A DNA stretch of 32,056 nucleotides from Clostridia bacterium (lineage in GTDB: Bacteria; Bacillota; Clostridia; Monoglobales; Monoglobaceae), in contig JAFYXJ010000017.1 in NCBI GenBank assembly GCA_017546205.1, positions 1 through 32,056 on the forward strand, in the 5' to 3' direction. Position numbers and translations under genes: made by a program. Below are positions 1-6,995 of the stretch, piece after piece; position 1 is the first letter of the stretch; every line of letters starts with the position of its first letter. The notes below the pieces were generated by a model. That model saw only the letters and a list, made by a program, of their open reading frames with translations, had not been told where the DNA came from and searched no databases.

Positions 1-3000
1 AAAGCCAACGATTGCAACTACAATTCCACTCATATCGGGAGAAGTGAATACCACATAGAACAAAAGCATAAGTACAACGAGCGTAGGTGTGCCTGCAATA
101 ATTGTGGAATACACTTTTGCTATTGCTTTAGTAAGTTTAGATATCCACTTCTTCTTGCTGCGTGCCGCCATATAAAGTGCAAAGCCGAGTAGTGTTCCAC
201 CGAGAACAGAGAACAAGCTTATAATCATCGTGGTATAAATACCCTCTACAATAAGCTTCCACCTTTTCTCTCTTACAAAGGTTTTTTCAAAGCTCTCCTT
301 AATGGATAACATAAAGTTATCAAAGCCTGACCTTTCGCACTTTGCCATAACAACTTCTGCATTCATATAAGGATTTGAAAAGTTTACACTTTCTTTTCGC
401 TCAGGCGTCATATAAAGTCCGCCACAAACAAGGTCATACTTTTCACTCGCCAAACCTGCAAGTCCTGATGCAAAGGAAACATCTGAAATATTGACATTGT
501 AGCCATATTCCTTACAGAACAGATAAAGGACTTCAATTTCAAATCCCACAGGTTTTCCTTCATACATATATACAAAAGGTTTTCTTGTTGTGTCGATAGA
601 TACATTAAGTGTCTTTTGGTTTGCCTTAAGTTCTTCTAATGGTATGTTTTCTTGCGGCTCTGTTTCGCCATACCATTTATCTATGAGCTTTTGGGTTGTA
701 CCATCGCTATCAAGCTTTGCCAAAAACTCGTTCATCTGTGCCTGAAGTGCATCGCCACCGTCATTTTTCTGGAATCCAAACCCGATTTCCACAGAATATG
801 CGGGAACTGTGTTGCATTTAAGGCTCTTGTCTGTTCGTGCAACGGAGTTAAAGTTTGGTTTATCAAGCATAATTCCGTCAACTTTGCCTTGCTTTAAGGC
901 AACAAGAACATCAGAGAAGTTGTTAAACTCTTTGATGCTTGCACCCGGGAACTGCTCTTTAGAATATCCACCGTATAGTGAGCCTGTAACAACACCGAGT
1001 GTTGCGCTGTTAAACTGCGAAAGGGCATCTGCACCTGCTTCACTTCTTATAATTACAGCAAGATCTTCTACGTGGTAAACATCAGAAAAGTCCATACTTT
1101 CTTTTCTTTCATCGGTTATGGTAATACCGGAGATACCAATGTCATATTTTCCTGATTGAACGCCGCCGAGAATCGCTGCAAATGCTGTATCTTCAAACTT
1201 AACATCGTAGCCGTATTCTTTAGCAAAGGCAATAATAAATTCAATATCAAAGCCGACAAATTTATTGTTTTTAAGATATACAAACGGCATAGAGGCAGAA
1301 TTTATGGCAACTTTAATTGTGCCCTTTGTTCCATTTAAGTTTTCATATGATGCAAACTCTGTCGGTTCTTTTGATCCAAACCATTTTTCTTCCAACGCTT
1401 TAAGCGTTCCGTCTGCACTTATCGCGGCAATAAACTCATTAACCTCGTTCTGAAGCTCAAGTTTTTTGCCCTTTTGGAATATAAGTCCATAATTACTTTT
1501 ACCAATAGGCTCATCAATGCGGTCAACTGCCTGATCTTCCCAAAGCATTGATGTATATAAGGATTCGTCACAACCAAAAGCATCTATTTTGTTACTGTTA
1601 AGTGCCACAATCATATCTGATATTGAATTAAATTCCATATATTCTGCGTCAGGAACAAGCTTTGGCATCATAACTGCCTGAATAGATGCTGTCATAACAC
1701 CAATCTTTTTCCCCGAAAGATCAGAAAGGTGGCTTGTCTGTTGATCCGCACTATTGTTCTGCTCCTTAACGACAAGAACCAGATCCTCGGTGTGGTAAAT
1801 ATCTGAAAAATCTACGCTTTCACGACGCTCGTCAGTAATAGTAAAGCCTGCTGCACCCATATCATAAGTACCTGCAGCAACACCGGTCAATACGCCTGCG
1901 AACAGCGTATCCTCAAACGCAACGCCGTATCCGTATTCGCGGCAGAAGCCTACAACTACTTCTATATCATAGCCTGCATATTTTCCGTTCTTAACGTATG
2001 TAAACGGCTTGCTTGAAGAGTTGATTCCAACTCTCAGAATGCCTTTTTCACCTGTCAGATCATCGTAGGAAACAAACTCGGTAGGCTCGTTATTCCCAAA
2101 CCATTTATCCTGAAGCGACTGCCATGTACCGTCTTGCTTGATTTTGGCAAGATAGGTATTAAACTCCTTCTGAAGCTCAGGATTTTTTCCTTTGGTAAAA
2201 ATCACGCCGTAGTCGCTGGGGGCGATAGGCTGGTCAATGCGCTCAACCTTGCTTCCCTCCCAACGCATGGCAAGATAAATGGATTCATCAGTCGGAAAAG
2301 CCTCTACCTTTCCGCTTTCAAGTGCCATTTTCGCATCTGCCACGGTATTAAACTCAACATACTGTGCCGTAGGAATCAATTTAGGAAGCAACACAGCTGT
2401 CATCGTTCCGGTAACAATACCGATTCTTTTGTCGGACAGATCAGCAAGCATACTGCCCTTGTCAGACGCTGCTTTGGTTACCATTACAACCGGACTTTGA
2501 TAATAAGAATCGGTAAAATTAAAGGTTTCTCTTCTTTCATCGGTTATCTCAATACCGCCAACCGCCATATCAAATTTCTGGGACTTGACACCGCCAAGCA
2601 TCAAATCAAAATCAACGGTAGAAAAGTTAAGCTTGTATCCGTATTTTTTTGCAAAACTATAAAGAACCTCTGTATCAAAGCCTGTAAGAGTTGTATCATC
2701 CTGATAGGATACCGGAATGTCATTATCTGCAATGCCAATATATATAGTTCCCCTCTCACCTGTTAAGCTATCCCAGTCAGGATGCTCTAAAGGCCTTACG
2801 CCTGAGAACCACTTTTCCTCAAAAGCCTTAATTTCTCCACTTTCTTTAATTTCAGAGATATGTTTGTTGATTTCATCTTTGAGTCTATTGCCCTTTTCGT
2901 TTTCTGCCACAACATATGCATATTCAACTTTTGAAGGTGAACTGCTTTCTATTGCCGTATATCCCGACTTTTCCCATCCGATTGATGAGTAGTGGGCATA

Positions 3001-3264
3001 GTCCATAAGAAAGCCATCAATCTTTCCCTTCTCCAGGCTGATAATCAAATCCGCAATTGTGTCATACTTATTCTTTTTACTGTCAGGGAAAAGGTTGTTG
3101 GTTATATCCTCATACGCATTTCCCGTCAAAATACCAAGATTTGCATTTTCAAAATCTTCAAGTGTCTTAAAAACCTTTTCATCTGTTTTAACACCGCAGC
3201 CCGAGAATACTCCCGATATCATAACAAGCGCAAACATTAAGCATAAAAGTCTTTTGATTTTCAT
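1..3264 (-). CDS. Tandem multi-domain amino-acid solute-binding lipoprotein fused to an ABC permease domain (3' end beyond the window)
   Basis: The frame is open from the ATG at 3264 to base 1 (1088 codons, no stop). It starts with a signal peptide ending in FSGC (Cys23), so a lipoprotein is likely. Family-3 solute-binding modules (SBP_bac_3) follow in tandem. Residues ~31-153 hold only the second half of a module. Complete modules lie at ~165-391, ~400-631 and ~640-866, each ending in KWFG or KWYG and each carrying the lobe-1 'DERRE/DERKE' motif. Residues ~880-980 hold only a first half (TPERKESVNFS). From ~997 a HisM/GlnP-type permease begins, with two predicted membrane helices and the GTPTLV motif. 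The likely role is uptake of amino acids or similar small polar solutes; substrates are unknown. The start has AGGAGG 7 nt upstream and overlaps the preceding small ORF as ATGA, implying translational coupling. GlnP of lactic acid bacteria has two SBPs fused to the permease; this protein has more. The remaining permease and any ATPase must lie to the left. Confidence 0.9.
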   Translation of the reverse strand, partial: MKIKRLLCLMFALVMISGVFSGCGVKTDEKVFKTLEDFENANLGILTGNAYEDITNNLFPDSKKNKYDTIADLIISLEKGKIDGFLMDYAHYSSIGWEKSGYTAIESSSPSKVEYAYVVAENEKGNRLKDEINKHISEIKESGEIKAFEEKWFSGVRPLEHPDWDSLTGERGTIYIGIADNDIPVSYQDDTTLTGFDTEVLYSFAKKYGYKLNFSTVDFDLMLGGVKSQKFDMAVGGIEITDERRETFNFTDSYYQSPVVMVTKAASDKGSMLADLSDKRIGIVTGTMTAVLLPKLIPTAQYVEFNTVADAKMALESGKVEAFPTDESIYLAMRWEGSKVERIDQPIAPSDYGVIFTKGKNPELQKEFNTYLAKIKQDGTWQSLQDKWFGNNEPTEFVSYDDLTGEKGILRVGINSSSKPFTYVKNGKYAGYDIEVVVGFCREYGYGVAFEDTLFAGVLTGVAAGTYDMGAAGFTITDERRESVDFSDIYHTEDLVLVVKEQNNSADQQTSHLSDLSGKKIGVMTASIQAVMMPKLVPDAEYMEFNSISDMIVALNSNKIDAFGCDESLYTSMLWEDQAVDRIDEPIGKSNYGLIFQKGKKLELQNEVNEFIAAISADGTLKALEEKWFGSKEPTEFASYENLNGTKGTIKVAINSASMPFVYLKNNKFVGFDIEFIIAFAKEYGYDVKFEDTAFAAILGGVQSGKYDIGISGITITDERKESMDFSDVYHVEDLAVIIRSEAGADALSQFNSATLGVVTGSLYGGYSKEQFPGASIKEFNNFSDVLVALKQGKVDGIMLDKPNFNSVARTDKSLKCNTVPAYSVEIGFGFQKNDGGDALQAQMNEFLAKLDSDGTTQKLIDKWYGETEPQENIPLEELKANQKTLNVSIDTTRKPFVYMYEGKPVGFEIEVLYLFCKEYGYNVNISDVSFASGLAGLASEKYDLVCGGLYMTPERKESVNFSNPYMNAEVVMAKCERSGFDNFMLSIKESFEKTFVREKRWKLIVEGIYTTMIISLFSVLGGTLLGFALYMAARSKKKWISKLTKAIAKVYSTIIAGTPTLVVLMLLFYVVFTSPDMSGIVVAIVGF

Positions 3265-3515
3265 TTTTTATCCTCCTTCTCGGATTTATTTATTCGATTT
3301 TTCTCGTTTTGACAGATACTGTAAAGCGGTTCTGTTGTCGCTTTCCCTGCTATGTTCTGAATATAATCATCCTGCCTGAAGTTTGAAAAGGCACAATAAA
3401 AGCAATCATGTTCACAACTTCCATAACAAGGATTAGTATCTTTTTCCCACAAGGAACAACTATCTATCTCGGATACAATAAGATAACCATTATCGTCATA
3501 CTTTTTGTCCTTCAC
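3261..3515 (-). CDS. Small Cys-rich protein with CX3CX2C motif, coupled to the SBP-permease gene
   Basis: This is an 84-aa ORF starting at GTG 3515, with AGGAGG ending 8 nt upstream. Its stop TGA overlaps the ATG of the next gene by 4 nt, so the two are probably co-translated. It has no signal peptide and no membrane helix. Five cysteines cluster in the N-terminal half (C20, C30, C34, C38, C41). The stretch CEHDCFYC (34-41) has the CX3CX2C spacing, with an aromatic residue before the last Cys, as in radical SAM [4Fe-4S] sites. However, the protein is far too short for a radical SAM barrel. The C-terminal half is hydrophilic and Lys/Glu-rich, and partly serves as the ribosome-binding site of the next gene. 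I do not recognise the family. A metal-binding small protein, or a remnant of a radical SAM enzyme, is possible. The good start signal and tight coupling argue that it is translated. Confidence 0.7.
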   Translation of the reverse strand: MKDKKYDDNGYLIVSEIDSCSLWEKDTNPCYGSCEHDCFYCAFSNFRQDDYIQNIAGKATTEPLYSICQNEKNRINKSEKEDKK

Positions 3516-3601
3516 TATTACGCCTCCTTTGGTGTTTAAAAAACCTACAATTGCAAAATTGTAATACTTATAATAATATAAATTTAATTAAAAATGTTGA
3601 T

Positions 3602-3638
3602 TTTGGCATACATTGTATGTTTTTTGGCATAAATTGCA
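3602..3638 (-). promoter_or_regulatory. Tandem operator candidate for the LytTR response regulator
   Basis: Two 16-bp direct repeats, TTTGGCATACATTGTA (3602-3617) and TTTGGCATAAATTGCA (3623-3638), match at 14 of 16 positions. They are offset by 21 bp, two helical turns. They lie upstream of the Cys-rich ORF and SBP-permease genes and downstream of the terminator of the LytTR two-component operon. LytTR-family regulators (AgrA, VirR) typically bind paired direct repeats about two helical turns apart. An AT-rich stretch with -10-like hexamers (around 3570-3585) follows in the direction of transcription. A 7-bp inverted repeat at 3546-3563 would fall in the leader. Binding is inferred, not shown. 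Confidence 0.5.
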
Positions 3639-3672
3639 GTTTTTATAAAAATAACCCTTGACAAGCACAAAA

Positions 3673-3694
3673 AAACTCTCCCGAAGGAGAGTTT
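3673..3694 (-). terminator. Intrinsic terminator after the two-component operon
   Basis: A 9-bp perfect stem (AAACTCTCC/GGAGAGTTT) has a TTCG tetraloop on the minus strand and is followed by a T run in the minus direction. It lies 15 nt past the kinase stop codon, separating the kinase/regulator operon from the SBP operon. Confidence 0.85.
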
Positions 3695-3708
3695 CTAAAT
3701 TTATTCTT

Positions 3709-4968
3709 TTAATAATTCAGGCAGACTTTTGAACTGAATATTCCGTCTTCCGCCGTAAAGTCATACATACCTTGATATTTTTCCGTAGTAGCTATAACGG
3801 AGCTGATTCCAATACCGTAATCCGTTTCATCGAATCTCAGATTAGTTTTGCAAGGGTTTTCTATTTTCACAAGCAAGCGTGTCTGTTTTTCTCTTATATC
3901 AATATCAATAACTTTGTCCTTTGATTTAAGCTTCTTTGTGGCGTTGATTGCATTTTCAAAAATATTAGCTATTACTATAACCAGGTCTTGCGGAGATATG
4001 GGTATATTTTGTCCGGCACGAGCTGCGATTTTTACTGTAATACCTGCGTCATTTGCTTTCTTTTCATATACGGAAAGAACTGTGTTTATAGTAGTATTTT
4101 GACAATAGTTTGATTCACCAAAGATGGCAGAATCTTTTTCTACAAGTGTTTTTAGGTATTCCTTTACGCTTTCAACATCGTTGTTGTTTGCAAGTTTCAA
4201 GAGAACCAGGTTGTGATGACGTCTGTCGTGAATTGCCATGTATTCGTGTGTCATCTGCAGTTTTTCCTTTTCTATCTGCAAAAGAAGGAGCTTATTTTGC
4301 TGTTCTGTTTCTCTTTTGGTTGCAACCTCTGTCATATTTTTGATGTTGGAAAATATGACGGGATATACCGCGAAGATTGAAATACTGAGGAAAAGAAACG
4401 GTATAAATTCAGATACATAAAAGCTTGCAATTCTAACGGGGAATACCGATGTTGCCACTATCGTAATCACAAATATAATATTTACAAAAACAAGCGGATA
4501 CCAACCCGTCACAATACTCTTTGATGCAGCGTGGCAAAGAGGACACACGCATTTTAAGAAATAATATAAAATACCTACTATAAGTGCAACGTGAATAATG
4601 ATCCTGATCATTATGTGCATACCAGGGAATGAGCCTTGTATTGCTGTATTAAATGCCATAAATATACAGAAGAAAATGGAATATGTAAGTATGGTAAAAA
4701 GCCTTTGAGAAAATCTGCCTTTCGTAGTTGCAAAGAAAACAATATACTGAAAGATAAATGCAGACACAAACACGGAAAAGAATTTCACAGCAATATCAGT
4801 TGCCACAAATTCTCCTAAACACCAAAACGCCTCCTGTAAAACAAGCCAAATACCCCAAATGGCAAAGGTTGTTTTTTTGCTGTATTTTAAATTGGTTGAA
4901 TATATGCCCGAAATAGCGTGTGCCACAAGAACAACTAACTGTTCAATCAAAACTTGTGCCAAATACAT
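3709..4968 (-). CDS. GHKL-family (AgrC-like) sensor histidine kinase
   Basis: This 419-aa membrane kinase has an N-terminal sensor region (residues ~5-205) with about six hydrophobic segments and no extracytoplasmic globular domain. A coiled-coil-like linker (~213-245) follows. The dimerisation helix carries HDRRHH with H247 as the likely phospho-acceptor. A GHKL ATPase domain (~290-419) shows the N-box NIFENAINA (335-343) and G-box DYGIGI (383-388). It should autophosphorylate and pass phosphate to the LytTR regulator encoded 3 nt upstream. AgrC relatives sense peptides, but no precursor peptide or processing protease gene is visible here, so the signal is unknown. The start ATG 4968 has a ribosome site lying within the end of the regulator gene. 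Confidence in the family is high; the ligand is unassigned. Confidence 0.92.
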   Translation of the reverse strand: MYLAQVLIEQLVVLVAHAISGIYSTNLKYSKKTTFAIWGIWLVLQEAFWCLGEFVATDIAVKFFSVFVSAFIFQYIVFFATTKGRFSQRLFTILTYSIFFCIFMAFNTAIQGSFPGMHIMIRIIIHVALIVGILYYFLKCVCPLCHAASKSIVTGWYPLVFVNIIFVITIVATSVFPVRIASFYVSEFIPFLFLSISIFAVYPVIFSNIKNMTEVATKRETEQQNKLLLLQIEKEKLQMTHEYMAIHDRRHHNLVLLKLANNNDVESVKEYLKTLVEKDSAIFGESNYCQNTTINTVLSVYEKKANDAGITVKIAARAGQNIPISPQDLVIVIANIFENAINATKKLKSKDKVIDIDIREKQTRLLVKIENPCKTNLRFDETDYGIGISSVIATTEKYQGMYDFTAEDGIFSSKVCLNY

Positions 4969-4971
4969 TTT

Positions 4972-5700
4972 TTAATCCTCCTGTCCTTCGTATTGAAGCT
5001 CCCAAAAGGCTTTTTTTATTGCTGAATAATTTCCTCTTGGAATGGGTATTATCTTTTCATTTATTAAAACAATACTTTCAGGCGTTACCATTTTGATTTT
5101 TCGCATATTTATTATGTATGCACTGCCACATCTTATAAAGTCGCCCATATTTTCTAACATCTCGAAAAGTTCTGTAACAGTCATTCTAACGCGAAGATTG
5201 GAACTGTCACTCAATGTCAAAAACTGATAATGTCCATGAGCCTCGGTAAATATAATTCGTGATACATTTACACTCTCGTTGCCGTTGTCTGTTTTAAGCT
5301 TAATAAGCTTGTTGCTTAAAGTTTCAGCCTGAGTATAGGCTACGTCCATTGCTTCATAAAATTTTTCGGGCTTCAACGGTTTTATCAGATAGCGCAGTGT
5401 GCCTGTTTCAAGACTTTCAGGCGCGTGTTCTATTGAGGTTGTTAAAAATACAATAGGACTTTCAATGCCTTTTCTCCGGATTTCTCTTGCAAGTTCTGTC
5501 CCCATTTCATCACCGATATATACATCAAGCATAAATATATCAAACAAGGCACCATTATCAATGCTATTTAAAAGTGAGCTTGCAGAGTTAAACGGAAAAA
5601 CTTCAAGCTCCGACTTTCCGCATAGCTTAGAATATTTTTTTATATAGGATGAAACCTCGTCCAAGATTATTGTTTCATCATCGCATATCGCTATCCTCAT
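4972..5700 (-). CDS. LytTR-type DNA-binding response regulator
   Basis: This 242-aa protein has an N-terminal receiver domain (1-~120) with acidic pocket D7/D8, phospho-acceptor D59 (in FMLDVYIG), switch T87 and K107 (LIKPL). A LytTR DNA-binding domain (~140-236) follows, containing FTEAHGHYQFL and the typical R-C-G-S-A-Y-I-I-N segment. It is the first gene of the regulator-kinase operon; the kinase start lies 3 nt beyond its stop. LytTR regulators of this class bind paired direct repeats, and such a pair (3602-3638) precedes the next downstream operon. That makes the SBP-permease genes the obvious candidate target, by inference. A TATAAT-like hexamer lies upstream near 5788 on the minus strand, without a good -35, as expected if the promoter needs an activator. 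Confidence 0.93.
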   Translation of the reverse strand: MRIAICDDETIILDEVSSYIKKYSKLCGKSELEVFPFNSASSLLNSIDNGALFDIFMLDVYIGDEMGTELAREIRRKGIESPIVFLTTSIEHAPESLETGTLRYLIKPLKPEKFYEAMDVAYTQAETLSNKLIKLKTDNGNESVNVSRIIFTEAHGHYQFLTLSDSSNLRVRMTVTELFEMLENMGDFIRCGSAYIINMRKIKMVTPESIVLINEKIIPIPRGNYSAIKKAFWELQYEGQED

Positions 5701-5849
5701 GTTTTCACCTTACTTTCTTACCAAACTTAAAAACCATTCATCTTCCGGCAGAGCAATATTGTTTTTGTTGCACGTTACAATTATATTGCAGGCTGTACGG
5801 AAGAATAGCGCATAAAGAATACCGGGATGTCCGTCTTTATTTTAAGAAA
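5701..5849. other. Intergenic leader of the response-regulator operon; no gene seen
   Basis: These ~150 nt between the guaA terminator and the regulator start contain no convincing ORF. A minus-strand TATAAT lies near 5788 and an AGGTG ribosome-binding site lies just upstream of the regulator ATG. I found no clear copy of the tandem repeat present at 3602-3638. Confidence 0.5.
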
Positions 5850-5881
5850 CCCCGAAAACCCTGATTTTCAAGGCTTCGGGG
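5850..5881. terminator. Terminator hairpin after guaA
   Basis: The stem CCCCGAA/TTCGGGG with additional inner pairing begins 11 nt past the guaA stop. The T-rich flank is better in the plus direction (ATTTTTCATTTT), with a weaker TTTCTT in the minus direction. It separates guaA from the two-component operon. Confidence 0.6.
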
Positions 5882-5891
5882 ATTTTTCATT

Positions 5892-6872
5892 TTATTCCCA
5901 CTCGATGGTGCCAATCGGCTTCGGTGTTAAATCCAGAAGTACACGGTTTATACCCGGAACTTCCTTGGTAATTCTGTCTGTAATTTTATGAAGCACCGCG
6001 TAAGGGATTTCCTCGATGGTTGCGGTCATTGCATCCACGGTGTTCACCGCACGGATAATTGCCGGCCAACCCTCGTAACGCTTATCATCCTTAACGCCAA
6101 CGCTCTTGAAATCAGGAACTGCAATGAAGTACTGCCATACTTTGCCTGCCAGACCGCAGTTTGCAAATTCCTCACGGAGAATTGCATCTGCCTCACGCAA
6201 AGCTTCCAGACGGTCACGTGTAATAGCACCCAGACACCGCACACCAAGACCGGGGCCGGGGAAGGGCTGCCGGTTTACCATCTCATCGGGCAGACCCAGA
6301 GCAGAACCTACCACACGCACTTCGTCTTTATACAAAAGTTTCACCGGTTCAACCAGCTCAAATTCCATTTCTTCCGGAAGACCTCCCACATTGTGGTGCG
6401 CCTTTACGCCGTCAGATTCCAGAATATCGGGATAAATGGTTCCCTGCGCCAAGAAAGAGATTCCTTCCAGTTTTCCTGCCTCTTCATCAAACACCTTGAT
6501 GAATTCACCACCGATAATTTTTCTCTTCTTTTCCGGTTCACTGACGCCGGCAAGGAGATCAAGAAAACGGTCTGTTGCATCCACATAAATCAGGTTTGCA
6601 TCCAACTGATTCCGGAACACCTCAATCACTTGCTCACTTTCGCCTTTACGCATAAGGCCGTGGTTGACGTGTACACATACCAACTGTTTCCCAATCGCTT
6701 TGACCAACAGTGCCGCAACTACCGAAGAGTCTACACCGCCGGACAGTGCCAGAAGCACCTTTTTATCTCCTACCTGGGCACGAATCTCCTGCACCTGTTC
6801 CTCAATAAAAGCGTCCGCCAAAGCCTTGGTGGTAATACGTTCCATGGTATCCGGTCTTTTGTTGTTATCCAT
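5892..6872 (-). CDS. guaA: GMP synthase, ATP-pyrophosphatase/dimerisation part only (no glutaminase domain)
   Basis: This enzyme converts XMP to GMP by adenylation and amination. The 326-aa protein has the PP-loop SGGVDSS (44-50), the segment KRKIIGGEF, HHNVGGLP, the PFPGPGLGVRCLG motif, and a C-terminal dimerisation domain ending in KPIGTIEWE, the usual GuaA terminus. Bacterial GuaA is normally ~510 aa with an N-terminal class-I glutamine amidotransferase; here that domain is absent. The ATG has AGGAGG and its own consensus promoter ~35 nt upstream, so the short form is not an artefact of start choice. It resembles the archaeal two-subunit form (GuaAb). Ammonia must come from a separate glutaminase gene or from free NH3; none is encoded nearby. 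The catalytic motifs look intact, so I do not call a pseudogene. Confidence 0.9.
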   Translation of the reverse strand: MDNNKRPDTMERITTKALADAFIEEQVQEIRAQVGDKKVLLALSGGVDSSVVAALLVKAIGKQLVCVHVNHGLMRKGESEQVIEVFRNQLDANLIYVDATDRFLDLLAGVSEPEKKRKIIGGEFIKVFDEEAGKLEGISFLAQGTIYPDILESDGVKAHHNVGGLPEEMEFELVEPVKLLYKDEVRVVGSALGLPDEMVNRQPFPGPGLGVRCLGAITRDRLEALREADAILREEFANCGLAGKVWQYFIAVPDFKSVGVKDDKRYEGWPAIIRAVNTVDAMTATIEEIPYAVLHKITDRITKEVPGINRVLLDLTPKPIGTIEWE

Positions 6873-6903
6873 TTTCTGTTCCTCCTATGCATTTTATTTT
6901 TTT

Positions 6904-6932
6904 ATTATACGCCAAAATCTATGATTTTTCAA
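6904..6932 (-). promoter_or_regulatory. guaA promoter
   Basis: On the minus strand, -35 TTGAAA (6927-6932) and -10 TATAAT (6904-6909) are separated by 17 bp. The resulting leader to the guaA ATG is short (~25 nt), leaving no room for a purine riboswitch. Confidence 0.8.
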
Positions 6933-6995
6933 TCCCTGATTTTATGTTTTTTTCGCCAAATCATTTCTTTATTTTCTGCTATTTTTTCAAAAATA

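Noticed and set aside
2134..2766. 210-codon plus-strand frame (and several shorter ones) within 650-3380
   Set aside because: All lie antisense to the long SBP-permease frame, whose domain pattern is unambiguous on the minus strand.
5892..6872. guaA as a truncated pseudogene
   Set aside because: The frame is intact from a promoter and AGGAGG through to the normal C-terminus; only the amidotransferase domain is missing as a unit.
6873..6995. Purine riboswitch before guaA
   Set aside because: The promoter lies ~35 nt from the start codon, leaving a leader too short for an aptamer.
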